Below, piece after piece: positions 37,401 through 46,748 of a DNA stretch of 64,000 nucleotides (position 1 is the stretch's first letter; each line of letters starts with the position of its first letter). Made by a program: the position numbers and the translations under genes. Location of the stretch: contig CAJMLW010000010.1 in the NCBI GenBank assembly GCA_905214495.1, positions 1 to 64,000 on the forward strand, written 5' to 3'. Origin of the DNA: an uncultured bacterium. Its GTDB lineage: Bacteria > Bacillota > Negativicutes > Veillonellales > Veillonellaceae. The notes below the pieces were generated by a model. It was given only the letters and a program-made list of their open reading frames with translations. It was not told the origin of the DNA and did not search any database.

Positions 37401-38411
37401 TTATACCTCTTGGGTTGCTTTCACAAACTGTTCCATTGTAGCAAGCGCCTTGCCAGAGTCGATCATATGTTTCGCCTCTTCAATGCCCTCTGCTAATGTA
37501 ATGCCATCTTTTGCAAGGTAAATCGCCATGCCAGCATTAAGAAGAACTGCGGTACGTTTACCGCCTTGCTCACCACCGAGAACGCGGCGTGTAATCTCAG
37601 CATTTACTGTTGCGTCGCCACCTTCAAGCTCATTTTTATCAGCGTATTCGAAACCATATTCCTTAGGATCGAATTCGTAGTTTGTGAAAGTACCATTATT
37701 AATTTCGCATACATACGTTTTATTGGTAGCTGTAATCTCATCGAGACCATCGAAGCCGTGTACAACCGCTCCGCGTTTAACGCCAAGATTAGCCAATACA
37801 TGAGCCAATGGCTCTACCAAGGATTTATCGTAAACACCCATTAATTCTACAGTAGCACCTGCTGGGTTCGCCAATGGTCCAAGGATGTTGAACACTGTAC
37901 GAACGCCTAACGCTTTACGTACAGGGCCTGCATATTTCATAGCTTGGTGGTATACAGGAGCAAACATGAAGCACATATTAGCTTTATTGAGAACTGCCTC
38001 GTTTTGTTCACCATTAAGCTCTAATTTAGCGCCTAATGCTTCGATTAAATCAGCAGCACCACATTTACTAGATACACTGCGGTTACCATGTTTCGCTACA
38101 GGAATACCTGCTGCAGAAATGATAAAGCCAGACGTAGTAGAAATGTTGAACGTATTCGCTTCATCACCGCCAGTACCTACGATTTCCACAACAGTACCTT
38201 CATGAGGTACAGAACCAGCCTTCTCGCGCATAACCTCAGCAAAAGCCGTAACCTCATCTACAGTAGGGCCTTTTGCGGCAAGGGCGCACAAGAAACCTGC
38301 CATAGGAACCTCGACTACATCGCCACTCATAATTTTATTCATTATGTCTTTAGCAAGGTCATAGGATAAATCCTGACCGTGCGTTACTTTATATAATGCT
38401 TCTTGGATCAT
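37401..38411 (-). CDS. trpD: Anthranilate phosphoribosyltransferase
   Basis: Transfers phosphoribose from PRPP to anthranilate. The 336 residues show GTGGDEANTFNIST (PRPP loop), KHGNRSVSSKCGAADLIEALG, and HGFDGLDEIT. It is not fused to trpG. It begins 302 bases after trpG, the only large gap in the operon, which holds structured repeats. Confidence 0.97.
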   Translation of the reverse strand: MIQEALYKVTHGQDLSYDLAKDIMNKIMSGDVVEVPMAGFLCALAAKGPTVDEVTAFAEVMREKAGSVPHEGTVVEIVGTGGDEANTFNISTTSGFIISAAGIPVAKHGNRSVSSKCGAADLIEALGAKLELNGEQNEAVLNKANMCFMFAPVYHQAMKYAGPVRKALGVRTVFNILGPLANPAGATVELMGVYDKSLVEPLAHVLANLGVKRGAVVHGFDGLDEITATNKTYVCEINNGTFTNYEFDPKEYGFEYADKNELEGGDATVNAEITRRVLGGEQGGKRTAVLLNAGMAIYLAKDGITLAEGIEEAKHMIDSGKALATMEQFVKATQEV

Positions 38412-38509
38412 TTATAACTCCTTACTTGTTGTTCATTTTGCTTCTGTTCAACGGTAATAGGGCATAGACTCTCATTCATATCGCTTGTGGATTCACAGGG
38501 ACCTATTCC

Positions 38510-38542
38510 CTCCACCGGCCGGGTCTGACTACGGCCTGCGGC
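38510..38542 (+). repeat. GC-rich repeat core, copy 2
   Basis: 33 bases identical at 32 positions to the minus strand of 28355-28387, sharing CCACCGGCCGGGTCTGACT. The flanks ATTCCC and GGGAT could extend a weak stem, but the 14-bp outer arms of copy 1 are not present here. Confidence 0.85.
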
Positions 38543-38630
38543 GCTGGGATTAAGAACGGCAATGCCATTCTTTTCCTTTCGCGTTTAAGGAAACAAATGA
38601 TTCGTATATTTCTAAAGGTCTATGATGATA

Positions 38631-38706
38631 GGACGATAGGGATGCCCAAACGACTTCGGGCTCCGCGAAGCGCAGTAGCGTGTCGGCTTGGGTGCCCCTA
38701 TCGTCC
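38631..38706. repeat. Long GC-rich hairpin after trpG
   Basis: 19-base arms (38631-38649 and 38688-38706) pair at 16 positions, with an inner GC-rich part containing CTTCG...CGAAG and CGAC...GTCG pairings. It starts eight bases past the trpG stop. No T-run follows, so it is not a classic terminator. It may belong to the same class of element as copies 1 and 2, although the core differs. Confidence 0.75.
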
Positions 38707-38713
38707 GGTAACA

Positions 38714-39280
38714 TCAGCGACTTAAGAAATTGCGAATCATTTGTTCCCCATTTGGTGTCATGATGGATTCCGGATGGAATTGCACGCCGTAGATTGGGTA
38801 GTCTTTGTGTTCTACGCTCATCACTTCGCCGTCGTCTGTAATGGATGTAACGATGAGTTCGCTTGGCATGGTTTCGTCGATAATCGCTAAGGAGTGGTAT
38901 CTAGCCACTTCAAATTGTTCTGGTACGCCTTTAAGGATTTTGGATGGGTGTACTTGTTTTGCTACGCTTTGTTTGCCGTGCATAACTTGTTTTGCGTAGG
39001 ATACGGTGCCGCCGAACACTTCGCCGATGGCTTGGTGACCAAGGCATACGCCGAGGATTGGGAATTCACCTTTGCATTCGTGCAAGAGGTCTTCGTATAC
39101 GCCCGCATCAGCTGGTCTTCCAGGTCCTGGTGAAAGTATCACATAGTCTGGTTTCAACGCGCGGATTTCTTCAACTGTTAATTCATCACTGCGGACGACT
39201 TTAACATCTGGATCGATAGAGCCTATTAATTGGTATAAATTGAAGGAAAAGCTATCGTAATTATCTATAAGGAGCACCAT
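38714..39280 (-). CDS. trpG: Anthranilate synthase glutamine amidotransferase component
   Basis: 188 residues of a class I glutaminase. It has LLIDNYDSFSFNL at the start, the nucleophile in LGVCLGHQAIGE, ARYHSLAI, and the His-Glu pair in VQFHPESI. It supplies ammonia to TrpE and may also serve folate synthesis, as in Bacillus. The ATG overlaps the trpE stop as TAATG. Confidence 0.96.
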   Translation of the reverse strand: MVLLIDNYDSFSFNLYQLIGSIDPDVKVVRSDELTVEEIRALKPDYVILSPGPGRPADAGVYEDLLHECKGEFPILGVCLGHQAIGEVFGGTVSYAKQVMHGKQSVAKQVHPSKILKGVPEQFEVARYHSLAIIDETMPSELIVTSITDDGEVMSVEHKDYPIYGVQFHPESIMTPNGEQMIRNFLSR

Positions 39281-40749
39281 TATTCTACCTCCTGTGCATT
39301 TGTAATTGCGGAAATCATAGATTGGCCTTTTATCAAGGTCTCATTGTATTCGCTTTCAGGAACGCTATCGCGAACGATACCTGCGCCAGCACGAACATAG
39401 ACCTTACCACCTTTATTCATGGCCATGCGGATGCCAATACATACATCCATGTTACCGGAAAAGTCGATATAACCTACGGCGCCGCCGTATACGCCACGCG
39501 GGCTTTTTTCAAGTTCATGTAAAATTTCAATAGCACGAATTTTAGGAGCCCCAGACAATGTGCCAGCTGGCAATGTAGCACCTATAGCATCGAGTGCATC
39601 TTTACCGTCTTGAATGTCGCCACTTACAGTAGATGTAATGTGAATAACATGGGAGAAACGTTGCAACATATGTAACGCCTCTACTTGTACGGAGCCGAAT
39701 TTAGCAATTTTACCTAAATCGTTACGGCCAAGGTCAACGAGCATGTTATGTTCAGCCAACTCTTTCTCGTCGTTAATGAGTTTTTCTTCAATAGCGAGAT
39801 CCTCTGCTTCGGTTTTACCGCGGCGCATAGTACCTGCAATTGGGAAGGTGTACATTTTACCATCCGTCAATTTTACCAATGTTTCTGGAGAAGCACCTGT
39901 AAGCTCTACATCGCCACCAGATAGGTAGAACATATATGGAGATGGGTTCAACGTACGCAATACGCGGTATGCATTTAACAAGCTCCCTTCAAACTCGGCT
40001 TCGCGGCGGTTAGATACAACACATTGAAAGATATCCCCTTCCTTGATGTAGTGCTGCGTCTTTTTAACAACTGCTTCAAACTCCTCCTTTGTAAATTCAG
40101 AAGTGAACTCTGTTTTAAGAATACCTTTTGGAATGTCCGCCTCTTTACCGTTTACTACGAGATCAGCTAATACTTTAAGTTCAAACTCAGCCTTGTTGTA
40201 GTTACGTTCCAAATCGTTTGTACTGATATTAGCGATTAAGTAAATTTTATTTTTGTAATGGTCAAAGGCGATTACCTTATCAAAGAGCATAAGGTCTACA
40301 TCGTTGACCATAGCAGAGTCATCGTCTGGTGTTCGGAAATCGAGGGTTGGCTCGATATAGCGGATATATTCACAAGCAAAGTATCCTACAAAACCGCCTG
40401 TGAATGTTGGTAATTCTTCTAAACGAGGGCTTTTATATTGGCTCAAAATATTGCGAATTTCTGCAGCTGGGTCAGAGCATTCAAAGGTACGCGTTGTACC
40501 GTCTTTGATAGTCATTTTATGGTTTTTGCAGAAAAGCTCAATCTTAGGATCATAGCCTAAGAAGGAGTAACGGCCCCAATGATTACTATTATCCGCACTT
40601 TCAAGCAAGTACGTATGACTGCTCACTTGTTTTAACGCTTTCAACACACTAATCGGTGTGCGTACGTCGGATAAAATTTCCATATATACAGGCACGATAT
40701 CGTAGCCCGGTGCGATAGCTTTCACACGGTCTAAACTAGGAAAAATCAT
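39280..40749 (-). CDS. trpE: Anthranilate synthase component I
   Basis: About 489 residues. LLESADNSNHWGRYSFLG contains the LLES tryptophan-feedback motif. The chorismate-binding half has GDIFQCVVSNR, GASPETLV, PIAGTMRRGKT, DLGRNDLGKIA and AGAGIVRDS. The start is the ATG behind GGAGG; the frame runs 14 codons further upstream with no ribosome site. It is the first gene after the T-box leader. Confidence 0.97.
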   Translation of the reverse strand: MIFPSLDRVKAIAPGYDIVPVYMEILSDVRTPISVLKALKQVSSHTYLLESADNSNHWGRYSFLGYDPKIELFCKNHKMTIKDGTTRTFECSDPAAEIRNILSQYKSPRLEELPTFTGGFVGYFACEYIRYIEPTLDFRTPDDDSAMVNDVDLMLFDKVIAFDHYKNKIYLIANISTNDLERNYNKAEFELKVLADLVVNGKEADIPKGILKTEFTSEFTKEEFEAVVKKTQHYIKEGDIFQCVVSNRREAEFEGSLLNAYRVLRTLNPSPYMFYLSGGDVELTGASPETLVKLTDGKMYTFPIAGTMRRGKTEAEDLAIEEKLINDEKELAEHNMLVDLGRNDLGKIAKFGSVQVEALHMLQRFSHVIHITSTVSGDIQDGKDALDAIGATLPAGTLSGAPKIRAIEILHELEKSPRGVYGGAVGYIDFSGNMDVCIGIRMAMNKGGKVYVRAGAGIVRDSVPESEYNETLIKGQSMISAITNAQEVE

Positions 40750-40776
40750 GAGAACCTCCATCTGGCATTGGCCAAT

Positions 40777-41115
40777 AAAAAACTCGCCCATGACAATATA
40801 ACGTCAAGGACGAGTCTATAGTTCTATTTTTACAAGAGTATTAGAAAATACTTGTATTATGCTATAAATCGCGGTACCACCTTGTTTGAATGCAGCGCAT
40901 TCCTCTTTCGCAGGATACTAACATATCCCTCACGACTAACGCTCGTGTGACGTCGCACCATACTAGGAATGAAAGTTCATTCTTTTCCATGCGCCCTCGG
41001 TGGTCCATTTAATAAGCTGCGTACTACGGGTTCTCAGCTAATCCCGCTCTCTGTGAGTGCATTTCCTATTTTTATCTCCACCTCATCGGTTTCTTTCAGG
41101 CGAGTATAAAATTAT
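40777..41115 (-). promoter_or_regulatory. Tryptophan T-box leader with terminator
   Basis: A leader of about 340 bases before trpE, read on the minus strand. The T-box core AAGGTGGTACCGCG is at 40870-40883. Stem I contains AAATGGACC; the TGG at 41005-41007, followed by A, is the likely specifier for tRNA-Trp. The terminator is ACTCGTCC...GGGCGAGT plus TTTTTT (40777-40815). Uncharged tRNA-Trp should stabilise the antiterminator and turn the operon on. Confidence 0.93.
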
Positions 41116-41121
41116 AATCTG

Positions 41122-41151
41122 ATTATAATGTTTCTATAGAATGAAAGTCAA
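41122..41151 (-). promoter_or_regulatory. Predicted trp operon promoter
   Basis: TTGACT and TATAAT with an 18-base spacer on the minus strand, placed just before the T-box leader so that the start point would fall near 41115. Confidence 0.7.
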
Positions 41152-41228
41152 GAAGTTTTAATTTCTAATTGTTGTTCAGCCATAGAAAAATCTTTAACAT
41201 ACAATCTCATATCTCCATATTTTATGTA

Positions 41229-41582
41229 TCATAATGCATAATAAAAAATACTGTTACTTTCTTTATCATATAACGCAGAGGTTTTATTATACAGCAAATA
41301 CAATACATATATATTGATAATAGGGACAAATAAGCCAATAATCCAAAATATACTACTATTGCTATCTCTCAAACGTCTAAAGATCATGATGATAATAGTA
41401 TATATAAGATAAACGTATAAAGCATATCGCAGAGCACAATTTTCGATATTATAATTTAATATCATATTGTATATTATAAACGCTAAATATACATTAAACA
41501 GATTCCATTGACGAACTGTGCTTCGTCCATTAGGCCAAAGACTGTCAATTAATATGCTTTTATAAAGATCTGTTAAAAGAGG
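41229..41582 (-). pseudogene. DUF805 gene remnant
   Basis: An open ATG frame (41229-41465, 78 codons) contains the DUF805 signature IFRRLRDSNSSIFWIIGLFVP. The frame continues upstream of that ATG with GRSTVRQWNLFNVYLAF, which matches the N-terminal GRxSRxxFWxF part of DUF805, but no ATG, GTG or TTG occurs there before a stop near 41582. The gene has probably lost its start, or the upstream small ORF overlaps what remains. Confidence 0.65.
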
Positions 41583-41823
41583 CCTTATTATTATCTCTTA
41601 ACCAAAGTTTCCTCAGTACTACAGAAAACAACAACATTGAACACAAAAGACATGGATAGAATAAATCTGGTACATCAACGCCCCATAATATAATATTGTT
41701 GGACTCAAAAATAGCTTTTCCGTAAGAAAGGTCAAAATGCTTTCCACCCAATAATATCAATAGTAAAACCACAGTAATTATGATATTTACCCAATGAAAT
41801 TGCACTTTTTTGTAATAATTCAA
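41560..41823 (-). CDS. Small hypothetical membrane protein
   Basis: 87 residues with two hydrophobic segments (VNIIITVVLLLILLGG and LFYPCLLCSMLLFSVVL). Not recognised. Its end overlaps the DUF805 remnant in another frame, and the region around it is decayed, so it may itself be a fragment. No convincing ribosome site was seen. Confidence 0.4.
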   Translation of the reverse strand: MNYYKKVQFHWVNIIITVVLLLILLGGKHFDLSYGKAIFESNNIILWGVDVPDLFYPCLLCSMLLFSVVLRKLWLRDNNKASFNRSL

Positions 41824-42051
41824 ATTTAAACTTAATTAATTCAGAATATAAAAGCTGTCTCATCATTCTGATATTTACCCTTTACTATTTATATTTCATT
41901 AATTCTTATATTAATTTATTCTAATACAAATAGCAAAAATTGAATATATCCTCTCTCAAGTAGTCGCGAAATTTAGAATATTTATATTGTTTTCCTCTAA
42001 ATACTAATAGTATACTGAAACTACATATGTTATCAGGTTTTACTGATTATT

Positions 42052-42586
42052 ATGCGAAAGAGAGAGCATGAACGCGCTGCTATAAGCCCAGATTATTTAG
42101 ACTTTAATGACCACGCTTATGCTACAATGCAAGCCATTACTCTTCGTACATTAAATATAGATGGTCAGTCCCAAGACTGGTCTCGCATTGCTCACTTATT
42201 ACAACAACCAGCTATTTACACTCTCGATGCTATTTGGCCGTATCTCGCTTATGTATTTACTTTCAAAAAAGGTAACACCCCTGACATAAGAACCGCTATA
42301 GAGTGCGTTAATAAGGCTAGCAAATGTTACGATACATACGGTAGTTATGACTATGTGGACCATCTATGGCAACTAGCAGTCGGCTATTGCTACGAAATTG
42401 GTGCCATTACAAAAGAACCTGATTTAGACCAAGCCGTTAGCAATTCCTGACGAAGCATCTGAACGATTAGAAGCCTTTGAACGAGAATCTTGCAACTTAA
42501 CCTCCATCAACTACTGGATTCAGGAATCTATAACAAGCAATACGCTTCCAGATTTAAATGATTGGGATGAAATCAAAAAGAAATAA
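42052..42586 (+). pseudogene. Hypothetical gene broken by a frameshift
   Basis: The first frame encodes 132 residues and stops at 42450. From 42440 the next frame continues without pause (AIPDEASERLEAFERESC ... DWDEIKKK) to a stop at 42584-42586. Joining them by a one-base shift near 42440 gives about 178 residues, mostly helical and rich in W, Y and D. The family is not recognised. It sits 49 bases before the MFS gene on the same strand. A sequencing error is an alternative to a real mutation. Confidence 0.6.
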
Positions 42587-42635
42587 GAGTATTATTTTAT
42601 TAAGAACGTACTAAGACTAAGAAAGGAGGAATATT

Positions 42636-43814
42636 TTGGAAACGTGGAAACGAACGGTGTACATCAGTTTAGTCTGTGTATTCTGTACAGCCTTTGGTGT
42701 AAGCCAGTTAGCTCCAATTCTGCCTCTATACTTTCATGATTTAGGCGTACAAACTCCAGAAGCTATGTCCTTATGGTCTGGATTAGCTACAGGTGCCACC
42801 TATATTATCGTTTGCTTGGCTGCTCCATTTTGGGGGCGTGTGGCCGACAAAAAAGGTCGTAAAATTACATTAATACGATCTAGCTTTGGCATGGCATTAT
42901 GCAATGTATTGATTGCTTTTCAAACTACACCCGAAGGGGTTGTTTTAATCCGGCTCGTCCAAGGTCTAGTAAGTGGCTTTTACTCGGCATCAATTACATT
43001 AATAGCTTCCGAATCACCTATTGAGCGGACAGGTTGGGCCTTAGGATTATTAGCATCTGCTAATCTTGCTGGTTCACTAATAGGGCCTTTACTGGGTGGA
43101 TATATTGCAGATACAGTAGGCATTCACAATGACTTCATCATCGTCGGTGCGCTCATGGGTTTAGCTGGTGTGCTGGCTACTATATTCATCCATGAAAATT
43201 ATGTACCACAACCGAATCCTGAAAAACTTTCCATCCGTAAGTTGAAAGAGCAAATACCGGAATTTAATAGTATTGTTGCATTATGTGTAGCGTCCTTTAT
43301 CTATGCAATATGCATCATGTCCTTACAACCTGTTATCTCTGTATATATTAAGGGAATCGTTCCTAGTGATACAGAAAATCTAGCATTTATTGCAGGCGCT
43401 GTATTCTCCGCTATGGGTATTGCTCAACTTATGAGTAGTTCTCCACTAGGTAAATTAGTCGACAAGATTGGGCCACGCAAAGTATTAGTAGTATCGCTTA
43501 TTTATGTAGGGATTCTAAATATCCCTCAAGCCTATGTTTCTGATGTATATCAACTTGCAATAATCAGGTTCCTACAAGGTTTTGGTTTAGGTGGCATGTT
43601 GCCTGCCTTAAACACCTACCTATCATCAAAAACACCTCGAGAATTTACAGGACAAGTATTCTCCTATAATCAGTCTTGTTTGTTTTTTGGTTATTTCTTA
43701 GGATCTGTTGGTGGTGCTAGCCTTATGGCATGGCTAGGCTTTACTACCCTATTCTGGGTTAGCGGTGGATTATTTATTATTTCCGCGCTCTGGATTGGCA
43801 TTAAACTAAAATAA
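42636..43814 (+). CDS. MFS drug-efflux-type transporter
   Basis: A 392-residue major facilitator with twelve predicted helices. Motif A is GRVADKKGRK between helices 2 and 3, and the motif C region LASANLAGSLIGPLLGG in helix 5 marks an antiporter of the DHA1 type. The start is TTG, fixed by AAAGGAGG six bases upstream. The substrate is unknown. It is followed by a strong terminator. Confidence 0.88.
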   Translation: METWKRTVYISLVCVFCTAFGVSQLAPILPLYFHDLGVQTPEAMSLWSGLATGATYIIVCLAAPFWGRVADKKGRKITLIRSSFGMALCNVLIAFQTTPEGVVLIRLVQGLVSGFYSASITLIASESPIERTGWALGLLASANLAGSLIGPLLGGYIADTVGIHNDFIIVGALMGLAGVLATIFIHENYVPQPNPEKLSIRKLKEQIPEFNSIVALCVASFIYAICIMSLQPVISVYIKGIVPSDTENLAFIAGAVFSAMGIAQLMSSSPLGKLVDKIGPRKVLVVSLIYVGILNIPQAYVSDVYQLAIIRFLQGFGLGGMLPALNTYLSSKTPREFTGQVFSYNQSCLFFGYFLGSVGGASLMAWLGFTTLFWVSGGLFIISALWIGIKLK

Positions 43815-43831
43815 TATACGTACAATACAAC

Positions 43832-43875
43832 AAGAACCCCACAAAGATCGTTTTGATCTAATGGGGTTCTTTTAT
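43832..43875 (+). terminator. Terminator of the MFS gene
   Basis: Stem AAGAACCCC/GGGGTTCTT with inner AGATC/GATCT, then TTTTATT; 17 bases past the stop. Confidence 0.85.
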
Positions 43876-43953
43876 TATGTATTCTAAAATTTAACGTCTT
43901 TAATACACCTGTGATTTATGAATTTATAGTTTTACAACTACATTTTAATCTAA

Positions 43954-45207
43954 TCATAGTAACAATAGCATAATCACAACCGTAGCAATGATACATGGCA
44001 CAGCATTGCGTTTTGCCATTTCCATAGGGTTAATACCTGCAAGGCCAGCAATGATGATACCTGCACCCGCTACTGGACTCATGCTACGGCCGATACCAGC
44101 ACCCAATTGAGCCATGGAGCCGAGTTGCATAATGCCATAGCCAAAGTCTGCCGCATGCGGTGTTACAGCTCCGTTAAATGCAAGAGCTGCTGCATTACCA
44201 GAACCAGAGATAACAGCTAATAAGAATGGACCAAAGGCTGCACCAATTTGAGCGATTTGTTGAGAGTTCTTCATGCCATCAATGAGTGCACTTGTAAGGC
44301 CGATATATTGCATACCAGCTGTAAAGCATGCAGCAGCAGCCATAAGACCGACTACATCACACATGCCATCGCCAGTACCGCGGAAGAATTTCTTAACTGC
44401 TTCCGTTACATTAGGACGTACAGCAATAATACCAATAGCTGTACCAATGAGCATAGATACAGGAACAGAAATTTCAGGAATCACTGCTACTTGTTTACTA
44501 CCGAGTACGAGTAATACAAGTGGAATGATTGGGATGATAGCATATAAATAATTTACTTTAAATTCTTTACCTTCTTCCGCGTTAGCATCTTTCAATACAT
44601 ATCCTGTATGTTCCTTTTTAATGATAGCTACGATATTGAGCAAGATAGCTGCTACGACAATGCCAATAATAGCTTGCATAGAAAAGCTAGCGATAACGGT
44701 CATTACATCTTCACCAGCGAGTTGTGCTACTTGAGGGTTAAACATAAGACCAGGACTCAATGCACTACCCCAAGTCCCTAAGAAAATAGCAGAGCCTGCC
44801 ATCGCTGGATGTACACCGGAGCGAATAAGTGCAGGAATTAATAGAGCACCTACTGCAGCTGCACAGCCTGCCGCTGTAGGCAACGCAATATTGATTAAGA
44901 ACGTAATAATAACGGCACCAGGGATGATGATTTTAGTCATTTTTTTAAGACCTGCAGAGATGAAATATACCATGTGCTCTGTACATTTTGTATATTCCAT
45001 AACATAACTAAAACCAAGCACTGTACAAATAGTTGGTACAAGACCTGGATTTGTGAGCTCTTTTACAAAGGCTGTCGTACCAGCACCAAGCTGTCCACCA
45101 ATAAAACACATTAATAAGCCCGATAATAATAACACAAGCCGTGTTTCAAACTGCTTAATAATGGCAATAAACGTCGCCACTACGATAACAATACCAGCAA
45201 TAACCAT
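43954..45207 (-). CDS. DcuC-like anaerobic C4-dicarboxylate carrier
   Basis: About 417 residues with some twelve helices and the DcuC/ion-transporter pattern: LINIALPTAAGCAAAVGALLIPAL, GSALSPGLMFNPQ and SGSGNAAALAFNGAVTPHA. DcuC moves succinate and related dicarboxylates in anaerobes. Succinate or fumarate traffic would suit a lactate- and amino-acid-using anaerobe, but the substrate is not proven. The start is the ATG behind GGAGAG; a GTG-free longer frame is possible. It is next to two M20 hydrolases on the same strand. Confidence 0.8.
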   Translation of the reverse strand: MVIAGIVIVVATFIAIIKQFETRLVLLLSGLLMCFIGGQLGAGTTAFVKELTNPGLVPTICTVLGFSYVMEYTKCTEHMVYFISAGLKKMTKIIIPGAVIITFLINIALPTAAGCAAAVGALLIPALIRSGVHPAMAGSAIFLGTWGSALSPGLMFNPQVAQLAGEDVMTVIASFSMQAIIGIVVAAILLNIVAIIKKEHTGYVLKDANAEEGKEFKVNYLYAIIPIIPLVLLVLGSKQVAVIPEISVPVSMLIGTAIGIIAVRPNVTEAVKKFFRGTGDGMCDVVGLMAAAACFTAGMQYIGLTSALIDGMKNSQQIAQIGAAFGPFLLAVISGSGNAAALAFNGAVTPHAADFGYGIMQLGSMAQLGAGIGRSMSPVAGAGIIIAGLAGINPMEMAKRNAVPCIIATVVIMLLLL

Positions 45208-45363
45208 AATCTCTCCAATCCGTGTATTCCCTACCAATAGCGAATATTCTCTGCCATTCTATTACGGAATACACCCTTCTAACCACGTAAAATATGATAC
45301 CTTAGCTAGTTAACACAGATCTAACTAAATTATATCTACATCAAATATTCTACGGTACTCAAC

Positions 45364-46608
45364 CTAGTTAAGTTTAGTACTTTCTAAGCTAAGCTTTCTT
45401 AGCACCGTGTCTAATATCTTAGCGCCTGTAACGATGTCATCCATATCTGCAAATTCAGCTGGATTATGGCTGATACCTTCACGGCATGGAATAAAAATCA
45501 TTCCTGTAGGAACATCATCAGCCCAATGCATGGCATCATGACCAGCACCGCTTGGCATGGTCATATAGTCTACGCCTACAGACTGAACAGCCTCTTCAAT
45601 TTCGTGAATCATTGCTGAATGCATCGCCACCGGATGATCTTGTGCAACAGGCTCAATCGTATAGGATAAGCCTCGTTTCTCTGCAATAACATCAATAAAT
45701 TCCTTAATGAGGGTAACTACAGAATCTCGGGCCGCCTTAGAAATACTGCGAATATCTACGCCGAGTTTAACGGCCCCAGGAATAACGTTCATCGCTCCTG
45801 GCACAACCTCTACTACTCCGACTGTACCCACTACTGGAGGCTCTTCTTGCATGGATGCAATCTCCTCAATACCGAGAATGATTTTAGAAGCCCCACAGAG
45901 TGCATCATGACGCAAGTTCATCGGTGTGGCCCCACTATGATCAGCATTACCACGAATGGTTACATAGAACCGTTCTGGTGCGGCAATCCCGGTTACAATG
46001 CCGATAGGTTTAGCTTCGTGCTCTAACACTTTACCTTGTTCAATATGAATTTCTGTGAAAGACTTTACATGTCTCTTATATTCCATATGCTCAATAGCAT
46101 CTGGATTTAAATTACGCTCTTTTAATGCCTCATACAAGGAAATGCCTTGTTTATCTACTAAGCGATGTAAATCTTGCAATGTCAATTCACCGCGCATAGC
46201 TTTACTACCCAATGTGGCTGCTCCAAAGCGACTAGACTCTTCACACATAAAGTCTACTACTACAATGGTATGGTCATGTTCAAAACCATCATCAGTCATA
46301 CTGCGAACCGCTTCGATAGCAGATAATACACCCACAACACCATCATAATTTCCCCCATTAGGCACGCTGTCCGTATGAGAACCAACCATGACAACCGGTA
46401 AATCAGGATTTTTACCTACCTTATAGCCAATGACATTCCCAAAACCGTCTGTTTCTACAGTTAATCCTGCGTCAACCATGCGTTTTATAATATATTGGCG
46501 GCCTGCCCAGTCTGCATCGGTGAAAGCAATCCGATTAATGCCTTCACCAGGTGCAGTTAACTGCGACATAGCCTCAAAATCACTAGCTAATCGCTCTCGT
46601 TGAATCAT
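45364..46608 (-). CDS. M20 amidase/carbamoylase (N-carbamoyl-L-amino-acid hydrolase/allantoate amidohydrolase type)
   Basis: 414 residues. Metal and catalytic motifs are VGSHTDSVPNGGNYDGVVG, FMCEESSRFG, EIHIEQGKVLE, the dimer-domain GNADHSGATPM and the C-terminal SGAGHDAMHWAD. It removes a carbamoyl or similar group from an N-substituted amino acid. With a purine hydroxylase elsewhere in the window, ureide breakdown is one possibility. The ATG is preceded by GTGAGG. Confidence 0.87.
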   Translation of the reverse strand: MIQRERLASDFEAMSQLTAPGEGINRIAFTDADWAGRQYIIKRMVDAGLTVETDGFGNVIGYKVGKNPDLPVVMVGSHTDSVPNGGNYDGVVGVLSAIEAVRSMTDDGFEHDHTIVVVDFMCEESSRFGAATLGSKAMRGELTLQDLHRLVDKQGISLYEALKERNLNPDAIEHMEYKRHVKSFTEIHIEQGKVLEHEAKPIGIVTGIAAPERFYVTIRGNADHSGATPMNLRHDALCGASKIILGIEEIASMQEEPPVVGTVGVVEVVPGAMNVIPGAVKLGVDIRSISKAARDSVVTLIKEFIDVIAEKRGLSYTIEPVAQDHPVAMHSAMIHEIEEAVQSVGVDYMTMPSGAGHDAMHWADDVPTGMIFIPCREGISHNPAEFADMDDIVTGAKILDTVLRKLSLESTKLN

Positions 46609-46665
46609 ATAATACCTCACAATCTAATGCCTATATTACACATAATATATAGGTCCACTATACAT

Positions 46666-46695
46666 ATTCTTGATGCATACATTCTTGATGCATAC
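46666..46695. repeat. Tandem 15-bp duplication
   Basis: ATTCTTGATGCATAC occurs twice head to tail in the 140-base gap between the two M20 genes. No function seen. Confidence 0.8.
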
Positions 46696-46748
46696 ATCTA
46701 TATAGTTATACATCTATAATGTAATGTATACATCATAATCAATATAGT

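Larger units (their letters stand above)
38412..38713. other. Intra-operon spacer between trpG and trpD
   Basis: 302 bases without an ORF. The stretch at 38510-38542 is a second copy of the GC-rich core found near 28.36 kb, and 38631-38706 is a long hairpin; both are listed separately. Ribosome site AGGAG for trpD is at its downstream end. It could cause pausing, processing or partial termination inside the trp mRNA. Confidence 0.8.

Noticed and set aside
38805..39204. Several overlapping plus-strand ORFs opposite trpG
   Set aside because: They are antisense shadows of a well-supported gene, with no ribosome sites and no recognisable protein.
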